A stretch of DNA of 64,000 nucleotides from Mycobacterium sp. ITM-2016-00318 (GTDB lineage Bacteria; Actinomycetota; Actinomycetes; Mycobacteriales; Mycobacteriaceae). Both the position numbers and the translations under genes were made by a program. The notes beneath the pieces were generated by a model that saw only the letters and a program-made list of their open reading frames with translations, was not told the DNA's origin and made no database searches. This document shows positions 25,952-34,495 of this stretch, one piece after another; the first letter of the stretch is position 1, and the number at the start of each line of letters is the position of its first letter. The stretch covers positions 3,968,001 to 4,032,000 of the forward strand of contig NZ_CP134400.1 in NCBI RefSeq assembly GCF_002968285.2, read 5' to 3'.

Positions 25952-26551
25952 TCAGTTCGGGATCTTCGAGGCGTCGGGCACGACGACAGCGAACAGGTCG
26001 GCGATCGCGGCCAGACTCGCAGAATGCAGCACCGAGGCGGGCACCGGGTCGCCACCGACTCCCGGCAGCGCCCTGGTGGCCGTCGCGGCGGCCACCACCG
26101 TCGGCGCATAGCCCAGGTTGAAGGCTCCGCGGGCCGTCGAGTTGACGCACATGTGCGTCATGAATCCGGCAAGAACGAGATTCGATGCGTTCGCGGCCTT
26201 CAGACGCTCATCCAGATCGGTCTGTACGAACGAGTTCGGATAATTTTTGACCACCACCGGTTCGCCCTCTCGCGGCGCGACACGGTCGACGATCGCGCCG
26301 CTTTCACCGTCGATGTCGTACAGCGAACCGGGTCCGTCGGAGTGCTGTATGTGAATGATCGGGATGCCAGCCGACCGCGCCCGGTCGAGCAGGGCGGCTG
26401 CCTCGTCGAGCGCCGTCTGGACGCCCTCGAGTTCCATCACGCCGCGGGTATAGGTGTTCTGGCAGTCGATCATGATGAGCGTGGAGTCGGCCAGGCCGGC
26501 GGGCGACTGAGGCAGGTCGGCCAGGGCACGCAGGGTTTGTGGTTCGGGCAC
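25952..26551 (-). CDS. Isochorismatase-family cysteine hydrolase
   Basis: A protein of 199 residues from a GTG start (VPEPQTL); a longer frame adds 19 basic residues unlike the family. The Asp-Lys-Cys triad is present: Asp in TLIMIDCQNTY, Lys in VVVKNYPNSF and Cys in FMTHMCVN. It hydrolyses an amide- or ester-type substrate that cannot be named. It precedes the PNPOx-fold gene. Confidence 0.9.
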   Translation of the reverse strand: MPEPQTLRALADLPQSPAGLADSTLIMIDCQNTYTRGVMELEGVQTALDEAAALLDRARSAGIPIIHIQHSDGPGSLYDIDGESGAIVDRVAPREGEPVVVKNYPNSFVQTDLDERLKAANASNLVLAGFMTHMCVNSTARGAFNLGYAPTVVAAATATRALPGVGGDPVPASVLHSASLAAIADLFAVVVPDASKIPN

Positions 26552-26725
26552 GCGCCGAGCGTAAGCACAGTGCCGCCGTCTCGGAAGCGTACTGCGCAAC
26601 ACCGCCAAATCCGTTGCGCCTGCGCCTACGGCACACCGTTGATGCCCGGGTGCCGGCCCGGCGGCACGTTGGGGGCCAGGATCGACGTGACACCCGAGGT
26701 TGCCCCTGTCGGGTTGACGTCTGCG

Positions 26726-27463
26726 CTATCGGGTAACGCTCAGAACGGCCTCGGCGAGCTCGGGTCGGCACACGATGAGATCCGGCAGCAGCGGATCGCG
26801 CCTGTTGTACTCGAGCGGTGCGCCATCGAGGCGAGACGTGTGCAGCCCGGCGGCGCGAGCCACCGCGACCGGTGCAGCCGAGTCCCATTCATACTGTCCA
26901 CCGGCATGCACGTAGACGTCGGAGAGACCCTGCACGACGGACGCGACTTTGGCTCCGGCCGAGCCCATCTCGACGAGCACACCGTCGAGGGCGTCACTGA
27001 CTTCCAGAGCGATTGCGGGAGGCCGGGTCCTCGAGACCACGATGCGGGGCGTGGCCGGTGCCTGCGGCGGTGCGGCGACGTCCGGAGTGGCGAGCGTGAT
27101 GCCCTGCGCCGGTAAAGCCACCGCGCCGGCGATCAGTTCGCCGTTGCGCCAGAGCGCGACATGCACCGCCCAGTCGTCGCGGCCGAGTTCGGAGAACTCG
27201 CGGGTGCCGTCGAGCGGATCGACGATCCACACCCGGTCGGAGCTCAACCTGACGGGGTCGTCAGCGCCCTCCTCGGACAGCACCGCGTCAGCGGGTCGGT
27301 CGGATGTCAGCGCCTCCATGAGGAAGTCATGAGACCGCTTGTCCCCCGCCGCTTTACGTTCGGCGGCACTCGCGTCGGCGAGCTCCTCGCGCACACCGAG
27401 AAGCAGCTTGCCGGCCTCGGTGGCCAGCCGAGCGGCGACTTCGTCGTCGCTGCGGTCGGTCAC
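26726..27463 (-). CDS. cysQ: 3'(2'),5'-bisphosphate nucleotidase / inositol-monophosphatase-family
   Basis: A Mg-dependent phosphatase of 245 residues. Family motifs are LSEEGADD, WIVDPLDGTREF and the C-terminal YEWDSAAPVAVARAAG. CysQ removes the 3'-phosphate of PAP, the by-product when PAPS is used. Its ATG overlaps the cysNC stop (ATGA), tying it to sulfate activation. In M. tuberculosis cysQ is, from memory, elsewhere (Rv2131c), so this linkage is a notable difference and strengthens the assignment. Confidence 0.92.
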   Translation of the reverse strand: MTDRSDDEVAARLATEAGKLLLGVREELADASAAERKAAGDKRSHDFLMEALTSDRPADAVLSEEGADDPVRLSSDRVWIVDPLDGTREFSELGRDDWAVHVALWRNGELIAGAVALPAQGITLATPDVAAPPQAPATPRIVVSRTRPPAIALEVSDALDGVLVEMGSAGAKVASVVQGLSDVYVHAGGQYEWDSAAPVAVARAAGLHTSRLDGAPLEYNRRDPLLPDLIVCRPELAEAVLSVTR

Positions 27464-29304
27464 GGACGGCTCTCCAGCAGCTCGACGACGAGATCGGCGA
27501 GTTCCTCGGGCGAGCGGTCGGGCGTCAGCCGCAGGTCGGGCTTCTTCGGGCGCTGGTAGGGGCTGTCGATGCCGGTGAAGTGAGTGATCTCACCGGCGCG
27601 GGCTTTCGCGTACAACCCCTTCGGGTCGCGGCGTTCACAGTCCTCGAGCGGGGTATCGCAGAACACCTCGAAGAACTCGAGGCCTGAATCGTTGGTGACC
27701 TTGCGCGCCAGCGCCCGATGCTCCTCGAGCGGGCTGATGGCAGGCACCAGGACGATCTGACCGGAGTCGGCGAGGATCGCGGCGATGTGGGCCAGCCTGC
27801 GCTGGTTCTCGGCCCGGTCGGCCATCGAGAAGCCGAGGTCGGCGTTCAAACCGTGGCGCAGGTTGTCACCGTCGAGAACATAAGCGGGACGGCCCTTCTC
27901 GAGAAGCTTCTGCTCGACGAGCATCGCCACCGATGACTTGCCCGATCCGGACAGCCCGGTGAACCAGACCGTGCGGCCCTTGGACAGCCGATCCTCGGAG
28001 GTGCACAGTGACTCGTGGCGCACGGTGTTCGGGCTCGCCGTGCGCGCGGTGACGTAGGGCAGAATCATGCCCGCTGCGACGGTGCCGTTGGTGTTCGGGT
28101 CGATCAGGATGAACGAACCGGTTGCCGCGTTGCGGCTGTACTCGTCGAGCAGCAGCGGCACCTGCGAGCGCAGCGAGATGCGGCCCAGCTCATTGAGTTT
28201 GAGCGCGGTTGCAGTTTTGTCGCGGTGCAGCGTGTTGACATCGAGGCGGTAGTCGAGCGCGCTCACCCTTACCCGTGTGGTGCGGGTGGTGTGCTTGATG
28301 ATGTAGTCACGACCCGGTTCCAGGGCGGCTTCGTCGGCCATCCAGCACACCGTGGCGTCGAAGTCCTGCGCCACCCGCGGCTGGTTGTTCGGCCGCGCGA
28401 TCAGGTCGCCGCGCGAAATGTCGATGTCGTCGGCGAGGCTGATCGAGACGGCCATCGGAGGGAACGCCTCGGAGACGGGCCCTGTCGGTCCCTCGATCGA
28501 CGTGATGCGGCTCGCCTTGCCGGTGGGCAGCACGACGATCTCGTCGCCGGGACGCATGACGCCGCTGGCGACGGTGCCCGCGTAGCTGCGGTGGTCGGCG
28601 TGGTCGTGGGTCTGCGGCCGGATCACGTACTGGACCGGGAAGCGCACGTCGACCAGGTTGCGGTCGCCCGCGATGTAGACCTCTTCGAGATGGGACAGCA
28701 GCGACGGCCCGTCGTACCACGGGGTGTTCTCCGACTTCGTCACCACGTTGTCGCCCTGCAGAGCCGACAGTGGAATCGTCGTCACGTCCTGCACGTCGAG
28801 GCGGGCGGCGAACTCGTAAAAGTCGTCACGGATCTTCTCGAATTGCTCGCGGTCCCAGTTGACCAGGTCCATCTTGTTGACGGCGAGCACGATATGCCGG
28901 ATGCCCAACAGCGACGCAAGAAAGGCATGCCTGCGCGACTGTTCGAGAAGCCCGTGGCGTGCGTCGACCAGGACGATCGCCAGCTGCGCGGTCGAGGTGC
29001 CCGTGACCATGTTGCGCGTGTACTGGATGTGGCCCGGCGTGTCGGCGATGATGAATTTCCGCTTGGCCGTTGCGAAGTAGCGGTATGCGACATCGATGGT
29101 GATGCCCTGCTCGCGTTCGGCCCGCAGGCCGTCGGTCACCAGGGCCAGATCGGTGTAGTCGTGCCCGCGTTCCTTGGAGGTGCGCTCGACGGCGGCAAGC
29201 TGGTCCTCCATCACGGCCTTGCTGTCGAAGAGCAGGCGGCCGATCAGCGTCGACTTGCCGTCGTCCACCGAGCCCGCGGTCGCGATGCGAAGCAACGTCG
29301 CCAT
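27460..29304 (-). CDS. cysN: Bifunctional sulfate adenylyltransferase large subunit / APS kinase
   Basis: A fusion protein of 614 residues. Residues 1 to about 430 are the GTPase subunit of ATP sulfurylase: P-loop AGSVDDGKST near residue 10, DTPGH and NKMD motifs, then EF-Tu-like barrels. From about residue 443 comes APS kinase (CysC), with P-loop TGLSGSGKSS and DGDNLRHGL. It makes APS with CysD and phosphorylates it to PAPS. Its ATG shares one base with the cysD stop. It is in the operon cysD-cysNC-cysQ. Confidence 0.97.
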   Translation of the reverse strand: MATLLRIATAGSVDDGKSTLIGRLLFDSKAVMEDQLAAVERTSKERGHDYTDLALVTDGLRAEREQGITIDVAYRYFATAKRKFIIADTPGHIQYTRNMVTGTSTAQLAIVLVDARHGLLEQSRRHAFLASLLGIRHIVLAVNKMDLVNWDREQFEKIRDDFYEFAARLDVQDVTTIPLSALQGDNVVTKSENTPWYDGPSLLSHLEEVYIAGDRNLVDVRFPVQYVIRPQTHDHADHRSYAGTVASGVMRPGDEIVVLPTGKASRITSIEGPTGPVSEAFPPMAVSISLADDIDISRGDLIARPNNQPRVAQDFDATVCWMADEAALEPGRDYIIKHTTRTTRVRVSALDYRLDVNTLHRDKTATALKLNELGRISLRSQVPLLLDEYSRNAATGSFILIDPNTNGTVAAGMILPYVTARTASPNTVRHESLCTSEDRLSKGRTVWFTGLSGSGKSSVAMLVEQKLLEKGRPAYVLDGDNLRHGLNADLGFSMADRAENQRRLAHIAAILADSGQIVLVPAISPLEEHRALARKVTNDSGLEFFEVFCDTPLEDCERRDPKGLYAKARAGEITHFTGIDSPYQRPKKPDLRLTPDRSPEELADLVVELLESRP

Positions 29305-30233
29305 CAGAAGTAGCCCTCTCGCTTGCGGTCTTCCATGCCTGCCTCGGAGATCCGGTCGTCGGCGCGGGTGGCGCCGCGTTCGGTGAGCCGCGACACCGCG
29401 GTCTCGGCGATCACCTCGGAGACCGTGCCTGCAAGCGACTCCACGCAGCCGGTGCAGGTGACGTCACCGACGGTGCGGAAGCGCACCGTCTTCTCGATCA
29501 CCTTCTCGTCCTTGCGCGGCTGCAGGTACTTGTGCACGGCCAGCAGCATGCCGTCACGCTCGAAGACCTGACGCTGATGTGCGTAGTAGATCAACGGAAG
29601 CTTGATCTTCTCGGCGCCGATATAGGACCAGATGTCGAACTCGGTCCAGTTGGACAGCGGGAAGACGCGGATGTGCTCGCCCTTGTGGTGACGGCCGTTG
29701 TACAGGTTCCACAGTTCGGGCCGCTGCGCCTTGGGGTCCCACTGCCCGAACTCGTCACGAAAGCTGAACACCCGCTCCTTCGCGCGCGCCTTCTCCTCGT
29801 CGCGGCGGGCACCGCCGAATGCGGCGTCGAACTTGTTCTCGCGGATGGCCCGCAACAGCGTGAAGGTCTGCATGGGGTTGCGCGACGGGATGGTCTCGAC
29901 CACACGTCCGGCGTCGATGTCGTCCTGCACCTTGGCGACGACCAACCTGACACCGAACTGTGCGACGAGTTCGTCGCGGGTCTGCAGGACCTCGTCGAAG
30001 TTGTGGCCGGTGTCGACGTGCATGACCGGGAACGGCAGCCGTCCCGGCGCAAACGCCTTGATCGCCAGGTGCAGCATGACGATGGAGTCCTTGCCGCCGG
30101 AGAACAGCAGCACCGGCCGCTCGAATTCGGCGGCCACCTCGCGGATGATGTGGATCGCCTCGGCTTCGAGCGCCCGCAGATGGCTCAACTCGTAGCGCCC
30201 GGCAGCCTGCTTGGGCTTGTGCGCGGTCGTCAT
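29304..30233 (-). CDS. cysD: Sulfate adenylyltransferase small subunit
   Basis: The ATP-pyrophosphatase-fold subunit of ATP sulfurylase, 309 residues. The PP-loop SGGKDS is at residues 45-50. MHVDTGHNF and FGGARRDEEKARAKER are conserved family motifs. It adenylates sulfate, driven by GTP hydrolysis in CysN. It is the first gene of the cys operon; an AT-rich promoter region lies upstream. Confidence 0.98.
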   Translation of the reverse strand: MTTAHKPKQAAGRYELSHLRALEAEAIHIIREVAAEFERPVLLFSGGKDSIVMLHLAIKAFAPGRLPFPVMHVDTGHNFDEVLQTRDELVAQFGVRLVVAKVQDDIDAGRVVETIPSRNPMQTFTLLRAIRENKFDAAFGGARRDEEKARAKERVFSFRDEFGQWDPKAQRPELWNLYNGRHHKGEHIRVFPLSNWTEFDIWSYIGAEKIKLPLIYYAHQRQVFERDGMLLAVHKYLQPRKDEKVIEKTVRFRTVGDVTCTGCVESLAGTVSEVIAETAVSRLTERGATRADDRISEAGMEDRKREGYF

Positions 30234-30253
30234 CCATTCCTCTTTAAGTTGGT

Positions 30254-30300
30254 AGGTTTGACCATATTAATGAGTATAGTTGTCTATGAAACCAGGCCTG
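30254..30300 (-). promoter_or_regulatory. AT-rich promoter/operator region of the cys operon
   Basis: On the minus strand this reads CATAGACAACTATACTCATT followed by AATATGGTC. TATACT is a good -10-like hexamer. ACTATACTCATTAATATGGT is an imperfect palindrome (14 of 20 positions match), a possible operator for the nearby Rrf2 regulator or another sulfur regulator. This is sequence pattern only. Confidence 0.4.
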
Positions 30301-30466
30301 GGCAGGCGATGTCAACGCTCGATGCACCGCGCCGAACGCAGACCGCCGACGTACGCGGCGTGTCGGACGCAGCACGGTCGCTCGCCGCGCGAAGGCCCTA
30401 CCTGCGCAGGGGAGGGGCTACCTCGGGGGTAATTGATCTGCCGTCGGCGGTGCCGATACTGAATGC

Positions 30467-30888
30467 ATGTCACTTGCTGATGCGCGGACCGGAACCGACG
30501 TCATGGCGCAATTCATCCCGGCCTGTCCCCTGGCGGCCAAGCTCGGCATCGTCGCCGAGGAACTCTCGGGCGACGAGATCCGGTTGCGGATGCCGTTCGA
30601 CCCCACCAACACCACGCTCGGCGACACGGTGCACGGCGGGGCGATCGCCACGCTCGCCGACATGACGGTGATGGCCGCCGCATGGGTGGGCGCCGAGGTT
30701 CCCGACGCTCTGCGTGGCGTCCCACGTCGCTGTCGATGCAGTTTCTCGCGCCGGCGCAGGGCACCGACCTGATCGGCATCGGCAGGGTACTGCGACGCGG
30801 CAGGACCCTGGTCAACTGCGATGTCGACGTCGTCACGCCCGATGGAGTGGCGGTGGCGAAGGCGATCGCCACCTACAAGGTCGGGTAG
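30467..30888 (+). pseudogene. PaaI-type acyl-CoA thioesterase, frameshifted
   Basis: The first part encodes a hotdog-fold thioesterase start with GDTVHGGAIATLADMTVMAAA, the PaaI active-site region, up to about PDALRGV near nt 30720. The rest of the domain continues in another frame (TSLSMQFLAPAQGTDLIG ... KAIATYKVG), which needs one more base between GTC and CCACG. A one-base deletion therefore splits a gene of about 140 codons. Without correction the protein stops at 30772 with a nonsense tail. A sequencing error cannot be excluded. Confidence 0.8.
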
Positions 30889-31011
30889 GCCGCATCCCAC
30901 CAGTCGAGCACTCGCGTCCATGGCTGCCCGCCGGGTCGCCTCGGGGCCTTCGAAGTCGAAGCCGGCGGGAAAAATGGCGTCGGCGACCATGGCCCCGACT
31001 TCAGCCAGGCG

Positions 31012-31503
31012 TCAGGTCGTGACCTCGTTCAGCTTGCCCGTGGCTACGTCGAAAACGAAGCCGCGCAACGACTCGTGCTTGGTGACGAAGGGGCTCGCCT
31101 CGATCCGGCGGATCGACTGACGCACGTCCTCGTCGATATCGGGAAACGCTTCGGCGGCCCACTCCGGCTTGATCCCGGTCTCGTCCTGGATGGCTTTCTT
31201 GAAGTCGTCGTCGGTGAACGTCAGCATCCCGCAGTCGGTGTGGTGGATGAGGATGATCTCCTTGGTGCCCAGCAGCCGTTGACTGATAGCCAGCGAGCGG
31301 ATCTCGTCATCGGTCACCACGCCGCCCGCGTTGCGGATGACGTGCGCCTCGCCCTCATTCAGGCCGAGGACCCGGTACACGTCGAGCCGGGCGTCCATGC
31401 AGGCCACCACTGCGACGTGCTTGGCGGGCGGCAGCGGCAACGGACCCGAGAAGTTCTTCGCATACTCCTCGTTGTTCTTTAGGTACTCGTCCGTCACGGT
31501 CAT
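31012..31503 (-). CDS. canA: Beta-carbonic anhydrase (Rv1284 type)
   Basis: A Zn enzyme of 163 residues that interconverts CO2 and bicarbonate. The ligands C35, H88 and C91 and the dyad D37/R39 are in ACMDARLD and HHTDCGM. Length and sequence fit M. tuberculosis Rv1284. The start is fixed by AAGGAGG eight bases before the ATG at 31503. In the M. tuberculosis order it precedes cysD, and here only the broken thioesterase lies between. Confidence 0.96.
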   Translation of the reverse strand: MTVTDEYLKNNEEYAKNFSGPLPLPPAKHVAVVACMDARLDVYRVLGLNEGEAHVIRNAGGVVTDDEIRSLAISQRLLGTKEIILIHHTDCGMLTFTDDDFKKAIQDETGIKPEWAAEAFPDIDEDVRQSIRRIEASPFVTKHESLRGFVFDVATGKLNEVTT

Positions 31504-31602
31504 ATCGACCTCCTTGTCGGCTCGCAAGCGAGAACACGATAACAACACGGCGCCGAGCCGCCACGAGTCAGAATCACCGCGATTCCTCCGCGCGTGTTGA
31601 GG

Positions 31603-31973
31603 TCAGGTGGCGGGCACGCCTTCGAGCGCCTGCGGGGCAAGCACGCTCCACGAGTTGAGCCCGAAGAAGCGCACCAAACGTCCATCACCCATAGCGCCGC
31701 GGGCGTCTTGTCCACGGTGATCGCGTTCGCGGCATCGCTCGAGCCGAACAGCATCGCCGTCCAGTTGTCCGCACCGGCCTGCTCGGCAGCCGAGTAGAAG
31801 CTGTTCGCCCATCCGCTCGCCGACAGTTTCCACAGATACAGCGCGGCGGTGCCGACCAGCAGGGCGCTCAGTCCTGCCCGCGAGAAGACGGAAAAGTACC
31901 CACGTTCGGCCGTTTTGGGGCACTTTTGCGTCTGCTCAGCAGAAGAAGGCGCGGCAGGGAGAACGAGGGTCAC
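31603..31973 (-). pseudogene. Remnant of ArnT/PMT-like glycosyltransferase, N-terminal part
   Basis: From a GTG at 31973 the frame encodes a first membrane helix (ALLVGTAALYLWKLSASGW) and the family motif NSFYSAAEQAGADNW ... DAANAITVDKTPAALWVM, typical of the start of mycobacterial ArnT-like membrane mannosyl/aminoarabinosyl transferases of over 600 residues. After WVMD the frame shifts: the continuation FFGLNSWSVLAPQALEGV is in another frame and stops at 31603. Only about 100 codons remain. A palindromic repeat (31877-31940) makes up the stretch just before the first helix. Confidence 0.8.
31877..31940. repeat. Dispersed 60-bp palindromic repeat, copy B (inside dead gene)
   Basis: On the minus strand it reads GAGCAGACGCAAAAGTGCCC, a short loop, then GGGTACTTTTCCGTCTTCTC. 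It matches the copy at 58212-58272 closely, with a diverged loop. It sits within the N-terminal codons of the glycosyltransferase remnant and keeps that frame open, coding for AEQTQKCPKTAERGYFSVF. Confidence 0.8.
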
Positions 31974-31996
31974 CGACGCGATCGTCGGCTGCCCGG

Positions 31997-33622
31997 TTAG
32001 GTCCCGGTTTTGGCCTCGCTGTGGCTTGACTGTGAATTGAGGGGCAGTTTCACCACGAATTCGGTCCTACCGGGCACGCTCTGCACGTCGATGGTGCCGT
32101 TGTGCGCCCTGACCACCGCGGCGACGATGGCAAGTCCGAGTCCGGTGCTGCCCTCTCGGCGCGACCGTGACGAGTCGCCGCGGGCGAACCGCTCGAAGAC
32201 CTCCGGCTGCAACCACACCGGGATGCCGGGACCGTCGTCGGTCACGGTGAGGATCGCGTGCCCGCCGTCGACCGCCAGCGCGGTGGTCACCGATGTCCCC
32301 GCCGGGGTGTGGGTCCGCGCGTTGGCCAGCAGATTGGCCAGCACCTGATGCAGCCGCGCCTCGTCGCCCCTAACCACGACCGGTTCCTCCGGCAGGTCGA
32401 GCGACCACGTGTGGTCCGGCCCCGCGATGTGAGCGTCGCTGGCGGCGTCGACCACAAGGCGGGTCAGATCCACCTGTTCGCGCTGCAGCGGTCGCCCGGT
32501 ATCGAGGCGCGCCAGCAACAGCATGTCCTCGACCAGGTGGGTCATCCTCTCGGTCTCGGACTCCACCCGGTTCATCGCGTGCGCGACGTCGTCGGGCAGG
32601 ACGTCCTGTTTACGTTGTGCCAGTTCGGTGTAGCCGCGAATCGCCGCGAGGGGGGTGCGCAGTTCATGGCTGGCGTCGGCGACGAACTGGCGGACCCGCA
32701 TCTCGCTGGCATGCCGCGCGGACAGTGCGCCGGAGATGCGGTCGAGCATGCGGTTCAGCGCCGAGCCGAGCTGGCCGATCTCGGTGTGCGCGCTCGCCGG
32801 GTCGACCTTGACGATGGGCGTGGGCAGTCGAACCTCTCCGCGGTCGAGCTCGAGGTCGGCCACCTGCCGGGCTGCGGCGGAAACCGTTGACAGCGGGCGG
32901 AATTGACGCCTGATGATCAGGATGCCCGCCGTCGTCGCTGCAATGAGCGCGATGACGCCGACGATGCAGAACATCACCAGTACCCACAGCAGAGTGTCGT
33001 CGACATCGGAGGTCGGCAGACCGACGACGATTGTCTCCTCCGGGCCACGGGAGTGGTTGCCCACCACACGATAGCGGCCGAGACCGTCCAGGTCGACCGT
33101 CGTCGGGGAGCGGTTCGGCGCGATCTGTGCGAGCTGTTTCGTTGCGGCGGAGCTGAATTCGGCCCGGGCGCCGTCGGCGGTGATCATCCCGGCGTCGACC
33201 GGTACGCCCTCGGCGATGACGGCGCCGACCATTCGGGCGGCCTGACCCGGGGCATTCAGAAACTCAGGTCCCGGACCTTCGTCTTCCCGGATGATGATCC
33301 GCCGCATACGGTCTCGAGGCGGCGGCTCCCTTGGCCCAGCGAACGGTGGCCCGTGCATCGGTCTCGGCGGGCCGAATCCCGGTGGCGGCGGTCCGAACGC
33401 GGAGATGGCTGCCGACCGGCGGCCCGCTTCGATCAGTTGCTGATCCAGCTGATGTGTCAGGAAGCGTTGCAGCGCGAACTCGGTTGCGATGCCGATGCCC
33501 GCGCACACCACCGCGAGCAGCGCCACCTGAGTGACCAGCAGGCGCGCCCGTAGCGACCATGTTCGCGGAGACCGGATCCGAGTCAGCGCTCCTGGTGGGT
33601 CAACGCGCGGGCTTGAGGACAT
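31997..33622 (-). CDS. Sensor histidine kinase (HAMP, HisKA)
   Basis: A membrane kinase of 541 residues. The first membrane helix (LLVTQVALLAVVCAGIGIA) is followed by an outside domain with a Pro/Gly-rich stretch (FGPPPPGFGPPRPMHGPP). A second helix (VLVMFCIVGVIALIAATTAG) is followed by a HAMP domain. HisKA has the phospho-His in ASHELRTPLAAIRGY; HATPase motifs are LLANARTH, DDGPGIP and GSTGLGLAIV. It overlaps the regulator gene upstream by 23 bp. It is similar in type to TrcS/PhoR kinases, but the exact ortholog is not certain. Confidence 0.94.
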   Translation of the reverse strand: MSSSPRVDPPGALTRIRSPRTWSLRARLLVTQVALLAVVCAGIGIATEFALQRFLTHQLDQQLIEAGRRSAAISAFGPPPPGFGPPRPMHGPPFAGPREPPPRDRMRRIIIREDEGPGPEFLNAPGQAARMVGAVIAEGVPVDAGMITADGARAEFSSAATKQLAQIAPNRSPTTVDLDGLGRYRVVGNHSRGPEETIVVGLPTSDVDDTLLWVLVMFCIVGVIALIAATTAGILIIRRQFRPLSTVSAAARQVADLELDRGEVRLPTPIVKVDPASAHTEIGQLGSALNRMLDRISGALSARHASEMRVRQFVADASHELRTPLAAIRGYTELAQRKQDVLPDDVAHAMNRVESETERMTHLVEDMLLLARLDTGRPLQREQVDLTRLVVDAASDAHIAGPDHTWSLDLPEEPVVVRGDEARLHQVLANLLANARTHTPAGTSVTTALAVDGGHAILTVTDDGPGIPVWLQPEVFERFARGDSSRSRREGSTGLGLAIVAAVVRAHNGTIDVQSVPGRTEFVVKLPLNSQSSHSEAKTGT

Positions 33623-34340
33623 ACCCCGCCCCGCGCAGCGTGTGGATCATCGGTTCGCGGCCGGTGTCGATCTTCTTTCGGAGATACGACACGTACAGCT
33701 CAACGATGTTGGACCGCCCACCGAAGTCGTAACTCCACACCCGGTCGAGGATCTGCGCCTTGGACAACACCCGCTTCGAGTTCCGCATCATGAAGCGAAG
33801 AAGTTCGAACTCGGTTGCGGTCAAGGAGATCGGCTCGCCTGCGCGCGTTACCTCGTGGCTGTCCTCGTCGAGGGCCAGGTCGCCGACGACGATCTTGGCG
33901 CCCCCTGCCTCGCTCGTCACGCCGGTACGCCGCAGGAGCGCGCGCAGCCGCAGCACCACCTCTTCGAGGCTGAACGGTTTGGTCACATAGTCGTCGCCGC
34001 CCGCGGTCAGCCCGGCGATGCGGTCCTCGACAGAATCCTTGGCGGTCAACAGCAGCAGCGGCAGATGCGGGATCCGCTCACGCAGCTTGCGCAGAACATC
34101 GAGGCCGCTCATGTCCGGCAGCATCACGTCGAGCACCACGACATCGGGCGGATTCTCTTTGGCGAGCGAGATCGCTGTCGCGCCGTCACCAGCGGTTTGA
34201 ATCTCCCAGCCCTCGTACCGAAGCGCCATCGACACGAGTTCGGCGAGCACGGGCTCGTCGTCGACGACGAGCACGTTGATGGGTTTGCCGTCGGCGCGAC
34301 GCATCACGGTGCGTTCAGGGTCGTTGGCGTTAGCGCTCAC
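33600..34340 (-). CDS. OmpR/PhoP-family response regulator
   Basis: A regulator of 246 residues with a GTG start. The receiver domain has DDEP, the phospho-Asp in VVVLDVMLPDMSG, and KPFSLEEVVLRLRALLRR. The winged-helix output domain runs from LTATEFELLRFMM to HTLRGAGYVLKPAR. It resembles PhoP and TrcR. It is the first gene of an operon with the kinase. Three 11-bp-spaced CTGTG boxes 57-83 bp upstream suggest self-regulation. Confidence 0.95.
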   Translation of the reverse strand: MSANANDPERTVMRRADGKPINVLVVDDEPVLAELVSMALRYEGWEIQTAGDGATAISLAKENPPDVVVLDVMLPDMSGLDVLRKLRERIPHLPLLLLTAKDSVEDRIAGLTAGGDDYVTKPFSLEEVVLRLRALLRRTGVTSEAGGAKIVVGDLALDEDSHEVTRAGEPISLTATEFELLRFMMRNSKRVLSKAQILDRVWSYDFGGRSNIVELYVSYLRKKIDTGREPMIHTLRGAGYVLKPAR

Positions 34341-34396
34341 ACAGATCCATTCGGGTACGCACGACGTCCATTATTCGCCGGTGGCGTTAGCGGACG

Positions 34397-34423
34397 CTGT
34401 GCCGCTTCTGTGTGCGCACTGTG
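34397..34423. promoter_or_regulatory. Three 11-bp-phased direct repeats, candidate response-regulator boxes
   Basis: CTGTG occurs at 34397, 34408 and 34419, exactly one helical turn (11 bp) apart; on the other strand these are CACAG boxes. PhoP-type regulators bind 11-bp-spaced TCACAG-like repeats. The site lies between the divergent regulator gene and the frameshifted secreted-protein gene and could control both. Confidence 0.65.
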
Positions 34424-34495
34424 AACGTCGATCCACCCATGCGGTACCGACGGCGCCCTCAGCCGGTTCGCATCTAGGCGCTGCACAGTGGCCCC

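Noticed and set aside
26594..26726. Minus-strand stretch after cysQ that reads VTSILAPNVPPGRHPGINGVP
   Set aside because: It has no start codon, is under 40 codons and is cut by a stop upstream; it may be chance in GC-rich DNA or a tiny relic.
30889..31011. Minus-strand frame starting MVADAIFPAGFDFEG between carbonic anhydrase and thioesterase
   Set aside because: The first 35 residues look protein-like, but the frame then runs antisense through the thioesterase; it is at most a fragment and has no family match.
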